Positions 29,712-39,260 of a stretch of 64,000 nucleotides of DNA are shown one piece after another. This DNA comes from Pontibacter rufus. Lineage in GTDB: Bacteria; Bacteroidota; Bacteroidia; Cytophagales; Hymenobacteraceae. Every line of letters begins with the position of its first letter. Position 1 is the stretch's first letter. The DNA lies in the NCBI RefSeq assembly GCF_015694705.1, contig NZ_JADQDR010000004.1:248001-312000 (forward strand), given 5' to 3'. Below the pieces are notes generated by a model. The model was not told the origin of the DNA. It searched no databases and was given only the letters and a program-made list of their open reading frames with translations. Both the position numbers and the translations under genes were made by a program.

Positions 29712-30266
29712 ATGAGCGATACAAGTAAAGACATAAAAATAGTTGAGGCACCGGAAGGGCACGAAGGTTCAGGCTTTTTTGCTACCTCCCTGGAGAAAGT
29801 AATCGGGCTGGCCCGTAAGAACTCGCTGTGGCCGCTGCCCTTTGCCACTTCCTGCTGTGGTATTGAGTTTATGGCCACCATGGGCTCACATTACGATATT
29901 TCCCGCTTTGGTTCGGAGCGCCCCAGCTTTTCGCCGCGCCAGGCCGACCTGCTGATGGTGATGGGTACCATTGCCAAAAAAATGGCGCCGGTTGTAAAGC
30001 AGGTGTACGAGCAGATGGCTGAGCCACGCTGGGTAATTGCTGTAGGAGCTTGTGCTTCTTCAGGCGGTATTTTCGATACTTACTCGGTGCTGCAGGGCAT
30101 TGACCGCGTGGTGCCGGTAGACGTGTACGTACCGGGTTGCCCGCCTCGTCCCGAGCAAATCCTGGACGGCCTGATGCGCGTGCAGGATTTGGCAGAACAC
30201 GAATCGCTGCGCCGCCGCAACTCACCGGAATACCAAGCGCTTTTGGCCTCTTACAACATTAAATAA
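29712..30266 (+). CDS. nuoB: NADH-quinone oxidoreductase subunit B
   Basis: Carries the terminal 4Fe-4S cluster N2 that reduces quinone. 184 residues; the N2 ligands are the paired Cys48-Cys49 (SCCGIEF), Cys114 (GACASSGG) and Cys143 (GCPPRPEQ). Peripheral arm of complex I at the membrane face. nuoC starts three bases after its stop, so the two are translated as a coupled pair. Confidence 0.96.
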   Translation: MSDTSKDIKIVEAPEGHEGSGFFATSLEKVIGLARKNSLWPLPFATSCCGIEFMATMGSHYDISRFGSERPSFSPRQADLLMVMGTIAKKMAPVVKQVYEQMAEPRWVIAVGACASSGGIFDTYSVLQGIDRVVPVDVYVPGCPPRPEQILDGLMRVQDLAEHESLRRRNSPEYQALLASYNIK

Positions 30267-30269
30267 GCA

Positions 30270-30776
30270 ATGGAGCTTACGAACGAAAACGTCCTCGGCA
30301 AAATTATTGAGCAGTTTGGGATTGATAACATCTGGGATGCTGTAAACCCGGACGGCATTATGACTTTCCAGACAAACCGCGAAACCATCATCCCGCTCAT
30401 CCAATACCTGTACGACGACACGGAATTGCAGGTGCGCTTCCTGACGACCATGGCCGGTATCCATTATCCGGAGCAGAAGGATAAGGAGCTTTGCATGATG
30501 TACCAGTTACACAGCCTGCGCCATAATTACCGCCTGCGCATCAAAGTATACTTCCCGGCCACTGACCCGGTAATGCCGACACTGACGAACCTGTACGCTA
30601 CGGCTAACTGGATGGAGCGCGAAGCTTACGACTTCTACGGCATTGTGTTTACGGGACACCCCAACCTTATCCGCATCCTGAATGTGGAAGATATGGAGTA
30701 CCACCCGATGCTGAAGCAATACCCGCTGGAAGACCAGACCAGGGAAGATAAAATCGATACGTTTTTCGGGCGATAA
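30270..30776 (+). CDS. nuoC: NADH-quinone oxidoreductase subunit C
   Basis: A 168-residue 30-kDa-subunit homologue of the peripheral arm; no cofactor, structural role beside NuoD. The conserved block WMEREAYDFYGIVFTGHPNLIRILNVEDMEYHPM holds the family signature (ERExYDxxGixFxGHPxLxRIL). Here nuoC and nuoD are separate genes, unlike the fused nuoCD of enterobacteria. nuoD follows after 50 bases. Confidence 0.94.
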   Translation: MELTNENVLGKIIEQFGIDNIWDAVNPDGIMTFQTNRETIIPLIQYLYDDTELQVRFLTTMAGIHYPEQKDKELCMMYQLHSLRHNYRLRIKVYFPATDPVMPTLTNLYATANWMEREAYDFYGIVFTGHPNLIRILNVEDMEYHPMLKQYPLEDQTREDKIDTFFGR

Positions 30777-30826
30777 GCCAAATTGCCGCGGGTTTATACT
30801 TGCGGCAGGCATTTTTAGAAGCAACT

Positions 30827-32077
30827 ATGGCTACTGAAACAAAGACAATGAAATCTGACGGGCTGGAGCAGTTTGAGGCCAACCGCGACCTGAAACTTCA
30901 TAACCCGGAAGACCAGAACCTGACCACGCTGAACCTGGGGCCAACGCACCCGGCTACGCATGGTATTTTCCAGAACATCCTGCAAATGGACGGTGAAAAG
31001 ATTGTGTCGGCTGTGTCAACAGTCGGGTATATTCACCGTGCTTTTGAGAAAATAGCGGAGCACCGTCCGTTTTACCAGATCACGCCGCTGACGGACCGCA
31101 TGAATTATTGCTCCGCGCCCATCAACAACATGGGCTATCACATGACGGTGGAAAAGCTGCTGGGCATTACCGTGCCGAAGCGTGCGCAGTACATCCGCGT
31201 GATTATGATGGAGCTGGCGCGCATCTCCGACCACCTTATCTGTAACTCCATACTTGGTGTGGATACAGGCGCTTTTACCGGCTTCCTGTACGTGTTTCAG
31301 GAGCGTGAAAAGATTTACGACATTTACGAGGAAGTATGCGGCGCCCGCCTGACGACCAACATGGGCCGCATCGGGGGCATGGAGCGCGACCTTTCGCCGA
31401 AAGCTATTTACATGATCGAGGAGTTCCTGAAGAACTTCCCGAAGGTGTTCAAGGAGTTTGAAGACATGTTTAACCGCAACCGCATCTTTATCGACAGAAC
31501 AGAAGGTGTGGGTCCGATAACTGCTGAGCGCGCCATGAACTATGGCTTTACGGGCCCTAACCTGCGTGCCGCGGGGGTGGATTACGACGTGCGCGTGATG
31601 AACCCCTACTCTTCTTATGAGGATTTTGACTTTGAGATTCCGGTAGGCACCAACGGTGACACCTACGACCGTTTTATGGTGCGCAACGAGGAAGTATGGC
31701 AGAGCCTGCGCATCATCGAGCAGGCTCTGAAAAACCTGCCCGAAGGCTCTTACCACGCTGACGCCCCGCATTATTACCTGCCACCAAAGCAGGAAGTATA
31801 CCGCAGCATGGAAGCGCTCATCTATCACTTTAAAATTGTGATGGGCGAGATTGACGCACCGGCCGGCGAAGTATACCACGCCGTGGAAGGCGGCAACGGC
31901 GAACTGGGCTTTTACCTGATCAGCGATGGCGGCCGCACACCGTATCGCCTGCATTTCCGCCGCCCTTGCTTTATTTATTACCAGGCTTACCCGGAAATGG
32001 TGGTCGGCTCTTCTTTATCAGATGCCATCGTGATTCTGAGCAGCATGAACGTGATTGCCGGCGAGCTGGACGCTTAA
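30827..32077 (+). CDS. nuoD: NADH-quinone oxidoreductase subunit D
   Basis: 49-kDa subunit that, with NuoB, forms the quinone-binding pocket. 416 residues from the ATG at 30827; a TTG further up (30800) would add nine residues with no support. Signature [12 protein letters not shown] near residues 38-49 carries the quinone-site histidines, and the C-terminal end DPVMGEVDR is replaced by the usual short form ending [10 protein letters not shown]. The AAGTATA word occurs twice within it as EVY codons. Confidence 0.95.
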   Translation: MATETKTMKSDGLEQFEANRDLKLHNPEDQNLTTLNLGPTHPATHGIFQNILQMDGEKIVSAVSTVGYIHRAFEKIAEHRPFYQITPLTDRMNYCSAPINNMGYHMTVEKLLGITVPKRAQYIRVIMMELARISDHLICNSILGVDTGAFTGFLYVFQEREKIYDIYEEVCGARLTTNMGRIGGMERDLSPKAIYMIEEFLKNFPKVFKEFEDMFNRNRIFIDRTEGVGPITAERAMNYGFTGPNLRAAGVDYDVRVMNPYSSYEDFDFEIPVGTNGDTYDRFMVRNEEVWQSLRIIEQALKNLPEGSYHADAPHYYLPPKQEVYRSMEALIYHFKIVMGEIDAPAGEVYHAVEGGNGELGFYLISDGGRTPYRLHFRRPCFIYYQAYPEMVVGSSLSDAIVILSSMNVIAGELDA

Positions 32078-32125
32078 TATTAATTCATATAACATTGGTG
32101 CGAAAACATCAATGACAAGTATAAA

Positions 32126-32659
32126 ATGGCAGAGATTTTAAACGAAGTACAGTTTTCTGATGCGGCCATGGCCGAGATGCAGCGCTACATCAGCCACTAC
32201 CCCGAAGGACGCCAGAAATCCGCCCTGCTGCCGATGCTGCACATTGCGCAGGCCGAGCTGGGCGGTTGGGTAAGTCCCGAGGCGATGGACAAAATTGCGG
32301 AGATCCTGAACATACAGCCGATTGAAGTATACGAGGTAGCCACCTTCTATACCATGTTCAACCTGAAGCCTGTCGGCAAACATGTGCTGGAAGTATGCCG
32401 CACGGGCCCCTGCTGCCTGCGCGGTGCCGATGAACTGATTGATACGCTGAAGCGAAAGCTCAACATCGAGGAGGGCGAAACAAGCGCCGATGGCATGTTT
32501 ACCCTGAAGCCGGTAGAATGCCTGGCTTCCTGCGGAACAGGCCCGATGCTGCAGGTACGCGAGCTATTCTACGAGAACCTCGGCAGCGAACAGCGCGTGG
32601 ACGAGTTCCTGGAGATGATGCGCCACAAAGAGCACGAAACGCCAACCTGGGCAAAGTAA
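32126..32659 (+). CDS. nuoE: NADH-quinone oxidoreductase subunit E
   Basis: 24-kDa thioredoxin-fold subunit with 2Fe-2S cluster N1a beside the flavin. 177 residues; ligands Cys91, Cys96, Cys132 and Cys136 in CRTGPC and ECLASC. Part of the NADH-oxidising module with NuoF and NuoG. The gap to nuoF is 151 bases with no terminator recognised. Confidence 0.94.
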   Translation: MAEILNEVQFSDAAMAEMQRYISHYPEGRQKSALLPMLHIAQAELGGWVSPEAMDKIAEILNIQPIEVYEVATFYTMFNLKPVGKHVLEVCRTGPCCLRGADELIDTLKRKLNIEEGETSADGMFTLKPVECLASCGTGPMLQVRELFYENLGSEQRVDEFLEMMRHKEHETPTWAK

Positions 32660-32810
32660 ATTTTGACCTTTTGACAAAAGCCGGTTTGACAAAAGACATC
32701 ATCATCACATTATCTCTTTTGTCCTTTGTCACCAAATCCTTTGTCCATATAAAAGATAAACAATGGCTCGCTACCAGCAACAGTAGCGGCCAGCTATACA
32801 TCCTGCTACA

Positions 32811-34157
32811 ATGGGACTTAAAATATTAACCGAACATATCAACGTACCCGGCATCGAAACGCTGGAAGTATACCGTAAGCACGGCGGCTACAAATCTGTA
32901 GAGAAAGCCTTGAAAACGATGACTCCGGAAGAGGTGGTGGAAGAGGTAAAAACTTCCGGCCTGCGTGGCCGCGGGGGTGCCGGTTTCCCGACGGGTATGA
33001 AATGGAGCTTTTTGGCCAAACCTGAAGGAGTGCCGCGCTATCTCGTTTGCAACGCCGACGAGTCGGAGCCGGGCACTTTTAAAGACCGTTGGTACATGGA
33101 GAACAACCCGCATGCGCTGATCGAAGGGATGATTACCTCGAGCTACGCGTTGGGTGCCAACACCTCTTATATCTATATTCGTGGCGAACTGATGTTTGTG
33201 CTGCGCATCCTGGAGAAAGCAATTGCGGAAGCATACGCAGCCGGTTTGCTGGGCAAAAATATACTTGGTTCCGGCTATAACCTGGATCTGCATGTGGCGC
33301 CCGGTGGCGGTGCTTATATCTGCGGGGAAGAAACGGCTCTGCTGGAATCACTGGAAGGCAAGCGTGGCAATCCGCGCAACAAGCCACCATTTCCGGCAGT
33401 AAAGGGCCTTTTCCAAAGCCCTACGGTAGTAAACAACGTGGAGACTATCTGCGCGGTGCCCTGGATTGTGAACAACACCGGCGCCGAGTATGCTAAAATC
33501 GGTATCGGACGCAGCACCGGTACCAAGCTCATCTCCGCCAGCGGCAACATCAACAAGCCAGGCGTGTACGAGATTGAGTTGGGTGTACCGGTAGAAGAGT
33601 TTATTTATTCGGATGCGTACTGCGGTGGCATCTGGAAAGGCCGTGAACTGAAGGCCGTGGTGCCGGGCGGTTCGTCTGTGCCAATCCTGCCCAAGAACCT
33701 GATTCTGAAAACGGCAGCCGGCGAAGACCGCCTGATGTCTTACGAATCGTTATCGGACGGCGGATTTGTGACGGGCTCTATGCTGGGCTCGGGTGCCTTT
33801 ATCGTGTTTGACGAGGAGCAGTGTATCGTGCGTAACACGTGGAACTATGCCCGCTTCTACCATCATGAGTCGTGCGGCCAGTGCAGCCCGTGCCGTGAGG
33901 GAACAGGCTGGATGGAAAAAGTGCTGCACCGCATTGAGTATGGCCACGGCCATCAGCAGGACATCGACTTGCTGGTAAGTGTAGCCAAACAGATAGAAGG
34001 CAACACGATTTGTCCGCTGGGTGATGCGGCAGCATGGCCGGTGGCCGCTGCTATCCGCCACTTCCGCGATGAGTTTGAGTGGCACATCAAATACCCGAAA
34101 GAAGCCACAGCGCCCGGTGCAGTGTACAGAGGCCAACTGGATGCGGTAACAGCTTAG
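32811..34157 (+). CDS. nuoF: NADH-quinone oxidoreductase subunit F
   Basis: 51-kDa subunit that binds NADH, FMN and 4Fe-4S cluster N3; entry point of electrons. 448 residues, with the nucleotide-binding glycine-rich GRGGAGFPTG (53-62), the FMN region NADESEPGTFKDR (81-93), and cluster ligands Cys355, Cys358, Cys361 (SCGQCSPCREG) and Cys401 (NTICPLGDAA). Cytoplasmic tip of complex I. Confidence 0.96.
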   Translation: MGLKILTEHINVPGIETLEVYRKHGGYKSVEKALKTMTPEEVVEEVKTSGLRGRGGAGFPTGMKWSFLAKPEGVPRYLVCNADESEPGTFKDRWYMENNPHALIEGMITSSYALGANTSYIYIRGELMFVLRILEKAIAEAYAAGLLGKNILGSGYNLDLHVAPGGGAYICGEETALLESLEGKRGNPRNKPPFPAVKGLFQSPTVVNNVETICAVPWIVNNTGAEYAKIGIGRSTGTKLISASGNINKPGVYEIELGVPVEEFIYSDAYCGGIWKGRELKAVVPGGSSVPILPKNLILKTAAGEDRLMSYESLSDGGFVTGSMLGSGAFIVFDEEQCIVRNTWNYARFYHHESCGQCSPCREGTGWMEKVLHRIEYGHGHQQDIDLLVSVAKQIEGNTICPLGDAAAWPVAAAIRHFRDEFEWHIKYPKEATAPGAVYRGQLDAVTA

Positions 34158-34522
34158 TTTTAAAGACGCAAGTATCAAGATATAAGACTCAAGACTTTTC
34201 TGAGTTACGAGCACTTGCCTTGATAAGGAAATGCAGTAGTAAATAAATATCTTTCTTTTTGTCATTCTGAAAGAAACTTGGTCGATGGGAGATTAAGCAG
34301 ATGCTACTCGCCAACAAGATCCTTACAGGATGACAATAGAGAGAAATATAATTTAGAGCATAGGAATGACAGAAGAAACAAAAGTCATTCCTGAGTAAAG
34401 TAAAAGATTACCATAAAATAACTTATTTGATTTGTAGCCCTGAAAAGGGATTAACATAAAAAGTTCATCGTTCTGTTTCTCACCCGAAAAACGAGCAACG
34501 AAATACGAACAACGATAATAAA
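34158..34522. other. Intergenic gap between nuoF and nuoG
   Basis: 365 bases with no gene inside an otherwise tight operon. It holds a copy of the GTCATCCT..AGATCCTT repeat (34259-34336) and is otherwise AT-rich. No terminator with a T-run and no consensus promoter was recognised, so nuoG is probably read through from nuoA. Confidence 0.5.
34259..34336. repeat. Inverted-repeat element, GTCATCCT..AGGATCTTGT family, copy 2
   Basis: The right arm AACAAGATCCTTACAGGATG (34313-34332) matches the copy at 16270-16290; the left arm (34259-34282) is more diverged. It lies between nuoF and nuoG, inside an operon, so the structure must be tolerated in the mRNA. Confidence 0.55.
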
Positions 34523-35506
34523 ATGGCTAAAGTAACAATTGACGGCATCGAGATAGAGGTAGAAGACGGAACTACCATCCTGCAGGCCGCTAGAAAAATA
34601 GGTGGCAAAGTAGTGCCGCCCGCCATGTGTTATTACGGACCGCTGAAAGGCAGCGGCGGCAAATGCCGCGTGTGCCTGGTAAAAGTAACACAAGGCTCCG
34701 CCAAAGACACCCGCCCCATGCCTAAACTGGTGGCTTCGTGCATCACGCAGGTGCAGGACGGCATGGTAGTAGAAAATACCACCAACGAAGAAGTACTGAA
34801 CGCACGTAAGGGCATCGTGGAAATGCTGCTGATTAACCACCCGCTGGATTGCCCGATTTGCGACCAGGCCGGTGAGTGCAAGCTGCAGGATTTATCCTAT
34901 GAGCACGGCGTAAGTTCCATCCGGTACGAAGAGGAACGCCGTACCTTCAACAAAGTTGACCTGGGCCCTTACATCCAGCTGCACATGACACGCTGCATTC
35001 TGTGTTATCGTTGCGTACATGTGGCCGACCAGATTACGCCGGAACGCGTACATGGCGTGCTGGGCCGTGGCGATGCTGCTGAAATCGGTACCTACATCGA
35101 GAATGTGATCGATAACGAGTTTTCCGGCAACGTAATTGATGTGTGCCCGGTAGGCGCTTTAACAGACAAAACCTGGCGCTTTAAAAACCGCGTATGGTTC
35201 ACCAAGCCACTGGATGCGCATCGCGATTGCCCGACCTGCTCCGGCAAGGTGACACTCTGGACGCGCGGCGATTCTGTACTGCGCGTTACAGCCCGCAAAG
35301 ACCAGTATAACGAGAGTTTGGAGTTTATCTGCAACACCTGCCGTTTCGATAAGAAGGAAACAAAAGACTGGACGATTGAAGGGCCAACTCATATCGACAA
35401 TGGTTCTGTTATCTCTGCCAACCATTACGAGTTGCCGGTGATCAACGTGCCGATTGTACCGAACTTACCTAAATCTACAACCAAAATACTGCCTGAGCAA
35501 TCCTAA
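34523..35506 (+). CDS. nuoG: NADH-quinone oxidoreductase subunit G, short form
   Basis: Iron-sulfur subunit of the NADH module. Only 327 residues, against about 700-900 in most bacteria: the ferredoxin and NuoG-type cluster domains are present, the large molybdopterin-oxidoreductase-like part is missing. Ligands seen: Cys36, 48, 51, 73 (N1b), His106 with Cys110, 113, 119 (N5), Cys158, 161, 164 and 208 (N4). A later pair of CxxC motifs (236/239 and 270/273) may bind a further cluster or zinc. The stop TAA overlaps the nuoH ATG, so the end is natural rather than a frameshift. Short NuoG occurs in other Bacteroidota as far as I recall. Confidence 0.9.
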   Translation: MAKVTIDGIEIEVEDGTTILQAARKIGGKVVPPAMCYYGPLKGSGGKCRVCLVKVTQGSAKDTRPMPKLVASCITQVQDGMVVENTTNEEVLNARKGIVEMLLINHPLDCPICDQAGECKLQDLSYEHGVSSIRYEEERRTFNKVDLGPYIQLHMTRCILCYRCVHVADQITPERVHGVLGRGDAAEIGTYIENVIDNEFSGNVIDVCPVGALTDKTWRFKNRVWFTKPLDAHRDCPTCSGKVTLWTRGDSVLRVTARKDQYNESLEFICNTCRFDKKETKDWTIEGPTHIDNGSVISANHYELPVINVPIVPNLPKSTTKILPEQS

Positions 35507-36552
35507 TGGAATCTGTAGAACTAATATATAAAGCCGTTTACATCCTGGTTATCTTCGGCATTACGCTGCTGATTGCCACCTACTCTACCTATGCCGAGCG
35601 AAAGGTAGCCGCTTTCATCCAGGACCGTGTGGGCCCAAACCGTGCCGGTCCGTTTGGGTTGATGCAGCCGCTGGCCGATGCCGGCAAAATGTTCTTTAAA
35701 GAAGAATTTATACCTGCCAAATCGAACCGGATGCTGTTTATTATCGGCCCGGGCATTGCCATGATTGTAGCTTGCATGTCCAGCGCAGTTATTCCGTTTG
35801 GCGATATGCTCATAATTGGCGGTCGTGAGATTTATTTGCAGGCCATTGAGGTGAACATCGGCATGCTGTACATCTTCGGCGTGGTATCGCTGGGTGTGTA
35901 TGGCCTGATGATTGGCGGCTGGGCTTCCAACAACAAGTTCTCGCTGCTGGGCGCTATACGTGCCGCTTCACAAAACATCAGCTACGAACTGGCCATGGGT
36001 ATGTCTATCATCGCTATTCTGATGATGACGGGCTCGCTTTCTCTCCGCGAGATTGCAGAACAGCAGGCCGGTTTTAACTGGAATATCTGGTATCAGCCGC
36101 TGGGCTTCATCATCTTCCTGACCTGCTCTTTTGCCGAAACCAACCGTACGCCTTTCGACTTACCTGAATGTGAGACCGAGCTGATTGGCGGCTACCATAC
36201 CGAATATAGCTCTATGAAACTGGGTTTATACCTGTTCGCAGAGTATATCAACATCTTTGTGGCTTCGGCGGTAATGGCGACTTTATACTTTGGCGCTTAC
36301 AACTTCCCGTTCATGGAGAACCTGCGTGAGGCTTTCAGCGACCCGGTTGTAGGCAATAATGTGGTGACGCTGATAGGTGTGGCAGTAATGTTCGCAAAGA
36401 TATTCTTCTTCATCTTCTTCTTTATGTGGGTGCGCTGGACGCTGCCGCGTTTCCGTTATGATCAACTGATGAAGTTGGGCTGGCAAATCTTGATTCCGCT
36501 CGCTATACTTAACATCCTGCTGACCGGTGGCGGTATTCTGCTATTCGACTAA
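35506..36552 (+). CDS. nuoH: NADH-quinone oxidoreductase subunit H
   Basis: Membrane subunit that shapes the quinone tunnel and couples it to the proton channels. 348 residues, about eight membrane helices, with signature GPNRAGPFGLMQPLADAGKM (45-64) and the conserved acidic loop DLPECETELIGGYHTEYSSM. Its start codon shares one base with the stop of nuoG, indicating translational coupling. Confidence 0.96.
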   Translation: MESVELIYKAVYILVIFGITLLIATYSTYAERKVAAFIQDRVGPNRAGPFGLMQPLADAGKMFFKEEFIPAKSNRMLFIIGPGIAMIVACMSSAVIPFGDMLIIGGREIYLQAIEVNIGMLYIFGVVSLGVYGLMIGGWASNNKFSLLGAIRAASQNISYELAMGMSIIAILMMTGSLSLREIAEQQAGFNWNIWYQPLGFIIFLTCSFAETNRTPFDLPECETELIGGYHTEYSSMKLGLYLFAEYINIFVASAVMATLYFGAYNFPFMENLREAFSDPVVGNNVVTLIGVAVMFAKIFFFIFFFMWVRWTLPRFRYDQLMKLGWQILIPLAILNILLTGGGILLFD

Positions 36553-36656
36553 AGGCTATTTATTTTAAACTATAGTACCGAAATTTGAATGTTGACAGGT
36601 AGCAGCCTGTTATACAAGTATAACACTGCAACCCGGCAATCATAAGGAAGACATAC

Positions 36657-37166
36657 ATGGAATCATTATCAAATAGAAGCAAGAAGCTCGAGAAGAAAGA
36701 GATGACTTGGGCGGAAAAGGCGTACCTGCCTGCTATAGCCCAGGGACTTGGCATCACGTTAAAGCACTTCTTCAGGAAAAAAGCAACGATACAATACCCG
36801 GAGCAAACGCGTGAGCGCAGCTCGGTATGGCGTGGCCTGCACGTGCTGAAGCGCGATGAAAATGGTGCGGAGCGTTGTACGGCCTGTGGCCTTTGCGCCG
36901 TAGCCTGCCCTGCCGAAGCTATCACGATGACGGCCGGCGAGCGCGTGAAGGGCGAAGAGCACCTGTACCGCGAAGAGAAGTATGCGGTAACCTACGAGGT
37001 GAACATGCTACGCTGCATCTTCTGCGGCCTGTGCGAGGAAGCCTGCCCGAAAGCCGCTATTTTTCTGCAGGATGATAAACTTGCACCGGCCCGCTACGAG
37101 CGCGACGAATTTATTTATGGCAAAGACCGTTTGGTAGAGCCCTTGAAAACCACTGAAACAAAATAA
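36657..37166 (+). CDS. nuoI: NADH-quinone oxidoreductase subunit I
   Basis: TYKY-type ferredoxin subunit with clusters N6a and N6b, leading electrons to N2. 169 residues; two CxxCxxCxxxCP motifs with ligands Cys74, 77, 80, 84 and Cys120, 123, 126, 130. It lies on the membrane face beside NuoB and NuoH. nuoJ begins six bases after its stop. Confidence 0.95.
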   Translation: MESLSNRSKKLEKKEMTWAEKAYLPAIAQGLGITLKHFFRKKATIQYPEQTRERSSVWRGLHVLKRDENGAERCTACGLCAVACPAEAITMTAGERVKGEEHLYREEKYAVTYEVNMLRCIFCGLCEEACPKAAIFLQDDKLAPARYERDEFIYGKDRLVEPLKTTETK

Positions 37167-37171
37167 TCCCG

Positions 37172-37690
37172 ATGACCGAGAGCCTGTTTTATTTTCTTGC
37201 TTCGCTCACGCTGCTGTGCGCCCTGATGGTGGTAATTTCCAGGAACCCTGTGCATAGCGTGCTGTTCCTGATCATCACGTTCTTTACCATTTCCGGCCAC
37301 TACATTCTGCTGAATGCGCAGTTCCTGGCTGCCGTAAACATTATTGTGTATGCAGGCGCTATCATGGTGCTTTTCCTCTTTGTGATTATGTTCCTGAACA
37401 TGAACAAGGATTCGGAAAGCCGTGTGAAGACCTCCACGCTCAGCAAATTTGCCGGTACCATTGCCGGTGGTCTGCTGTTCGTGATTATGGTCGCTGCTGT
37501 AAAAGATACTACTATAGCTGGCTACAACGCCGATACGTTTACCTCGCAGACAGGTATGGTCGAAACCTTAGGCGCTGTATTGTTTACACAGTACCTGCTG
37601 CCATTTGAACTGGCCTCCGTGCTGTTCCTGGTAGCAATGGTGGGCGCCGTGATGCTGGGCAAGAAAGAAGCAGGCGAACAGCATTTTTAA
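37172..37690 (+). CDS. nuoJ: NADH-quinone oxidoreductase subunit J
   Basis: 172-residue membrane subunit with about five hydrophobic helices; the third (VNIIVYAGAIMVLFLFVIMFLN) contains the pi-bulge region and tyrosine typical of NuoJ. Last gene of the first nuo transcript here: a hairpin repeat and a terminator follow, and the next gene is on the other strand. Confidence 0.94.
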   Translation: MTESLFYFLASLTLLCALMVVISRNPVHSVLFLIITFFTISGHYILLNAQFLAAVNIIVYAGAIMVLFLFVIMFLNMNKDSESRVKTSTLSKFAGTIAGGLLFVIMVAAVKDTTIAGYNADTFTSQTGMVETLGAVLFTQYLLPFELASVLFLVAMVGAVMLGKKEAGEQHF

Positions 37691-37711
37691 GATTATCCAA
37701 GGCAAAGCAGC

Positions 37712-37737
37712 CTGGCACAAGCGGACGCTTGCGCCAG
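37712..37737. repeat. Hairpin of the CTGGCGCAAGCGG family
   Basis: An 11-bp stem with one mismatch (CTGGCACAAGC against GCTTGCGCCAG) and a 4-base loop, 21 bases after nuoJ. The same word forms the arms of the repeat at 11140-11210. Confidence 0.5.
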
Positions 37738-37748
37738 CTAAAGCCATA

Positions 37749-37778
37749 AAAAAGCCGGTGCCAATGTGCCGGCTTTTT
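37749..37778. terminator. Bidirectional terminator between nuoJ and the lipoprotein gene
   Basis: AAAAAGCCGG (37749-37758) and CCGGCTTTTT (37769-37778) form a 10-bp stem with A- and T-runs on its two sides, serving both convergent genes. The last base is also the last base of the stop codon of the opposite gene. Confidence 0.75.
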
Positions 37779-38812
37779 CATGGCTTTGCCGGTAACCGTG
37801 GGCGGAGCGTTACTTCCAGCAATTCCGAATGGCCCTGATCATCATCTGACACCAGTATGGCCTTATACCCGCCACTTTCATCCTTTGCCTGCACCACCAC
37901 CGACTCTGCTTTGCCGGTATACATGGTGCCATCGGCATTCTTTAATTGCACGGCAGCCACCTCCAGCGGGTTGGCAGCATCACCGGCCCGGCCCAAAGTA
38001 TAAAGCGGAATAAACCCGACAAAGCTACCGAGCACTTCGCCATCATCCACCGCATTCAGCGTACGCTCAATCGAAGCAGAAAAGAAAAGCTTGTCATCAT
38101 AAATGCAGGCGCCTGAAAGACCCGCTTCGTAAGGCCCGATTTGCGGCAACCTGATGTAAAAAGCTGCCGCGACCGGGAGATCTCCCTCTTCCATCAGATA
38201 ACGCAGAAACTCCTCTTTTTTAAACCGGAAAATAGTGTTTACACCAGCCGCCAGGCGGCGCTGCAGCAGGTAAAAGTGTGTGTCATCGGCGGCCAGGCCT
38301 TCAATGTTCAGCACTTCGCTGCTTGCCTGACGCGCCAGTATTTTTTGCAGAAAAGTATAAAAGGTACTGATATCCACGGCCCGTACTTCTTTGGCGTCTG
38401 GCTGCCGCACTATAAAAGCTTTGTTGCGGTTAGCGGTGGCGCCCGAGCCAAGCAGCAGCAGGTAATCGGCATCTTTATACCTGAACTGTGCCATACTTTC
38501 CAGGTCAGCCTTCTCTAGTTTCGGAATGCGGCCGCCGGCAAAACTGGTAGTATCGAACAGCGGCGTCTTTTCTACTAAAGTATAGCTGGCATCCAGCAGG
38601 TATAAATACGGCGAATCATCCCCCACCACATAATAACCTATGCCCGCCGACTCGATACCGGAAGCAGAAGGCAGGTTCTGATAAAACACCTTCTGCGCCA
38701 CCACGGCTTCCATATCCTCCACAGAAAGCGAGCTTGTTGGTGTCGTTTTTTGCTGGCAGCCAGCAATTGTAGTAACAGAAAGAAGTGCAACCATTGTATT
38801 TTTGAATTTCAT
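37778..38812 (-). CDS. Predicted lipoprotein, beta-propeller-like, DUF6929-type
   Basis: 344 residues. The signal ends in TTIAGC, with Cys19 as lipidation site. The mature part has repeated strand patterns: ASGIESAGIGYYVVGDDSPYLYLLD, RIPKLEKADLESMAQF and LNIEGLAADDTHFYLLQR. This resembles phytase-like or SdiA-regulated propellers and, I believe, the DUF6929 group; that label is a guess from pattern. No catalytic residues can be named. It is on the opposite strand inside the complex I gene set, cutting nuoA-J from nuoK-N, with terminator and repeats around it. A role in respiration is not implied. Confidence 0.6.
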   Translation of the reverse strand: MKFKNTMVALLSVTTIAGCQQKTTPTSSLSVEDMEAVVAQKVFYQNLPSASGIESAGIGYYVVGDDSPYLYLLDASYTLVEKTPLFDTTSFAGGRIPKLEKADLESMAQFRYKDADYLLLLGSGATANRNKAFIVRQPDAKEVRAVDISTFYTFLQKILARQASSEVLNIEGLAADDTHFYLLQRRLAAGVNTIFRFKKEEFLRYLMEEGDLPVAAAFYIRLPQIGPYEAGLSGACIYDDKLFFSASIERTLNAVDDGEVLGSFVGFIPLYTLGRAGDAANPLEVAAVQLKNADGTMYTGKAESVVVQAKDESGGYKAILVSDDDQGHSELLEVTLRPRLPAKP

Positions 38813-39197
38813 AGATTTTGTTGTAGGTATAACCCGTAATACGTGAAGTATGAAAGCCTGAATAAAATTGATTAAATTCCTGCTGGTTTAAGCCGTTCTG
38901 ACAGTTAGCCGGGCGCCCGCGCAGGCTGTGCACGCAGCAATGCCCTTAGCGGAGCATAAATGCGGATTATAATTCAACCATGAATTTGCGTGCCTGTTCT
39001 GCAATCTTCAGGGGTTTGAAAAACACGGCAAGCAGCTGCGCCAATAGCTGACGAATTGGTCAATGGCAGGGGCGCTGTCTATACTTCACAGCCTATGCTT
39101 GTACCTGCTCCTGAAGAAAGCAGCCGTTATACCTCACAGCAAAACTATCAGCATCAAGAAGAATAGAAATATGTTATGGATTTATAAAAAATGAGGA
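38813..39197. other. Intergenic region between the lipoprotein gene and nuoK
   Basis: About 385 bases with no gene seen. It contains one TATACTT word (near 39081) and ends in the promoter-like box of nuoK. Confidence 0.5.
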
Positions 39198-39205
39198 TAA
39201 CTTTG
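39198..39205 (+). promoter_or_regulatory. Candidate -7 box of the nuoK-N operon
   Basis: TAACTTTG matches TAnnTTTG exactly, 55 bases before the nuoK start. No good -33 box at the usual spacing. It would give the second half of complex I its own promoter, needed because the cluster is interrupted. Confidence 0.45.
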
Positions 39206-39260
39206 CGACTTGCTTAATGGATTGTAATTTACATATATAATACGTTCAGGCCCACTTACC

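Noticed and set aside
34158..34522. The nuoF-nuoG gap as a frameshifted or lost gene
   Set aside because: Stops occur in all frames and a dispersed repeat fills part of it; no remnant peptide was recognised.
34523..35506. Truncation of nuoG by mutation
   Set aside because: The stop overlaps the nuoH start and all cluster ligands of the first domains are intact, so the short form is natural.
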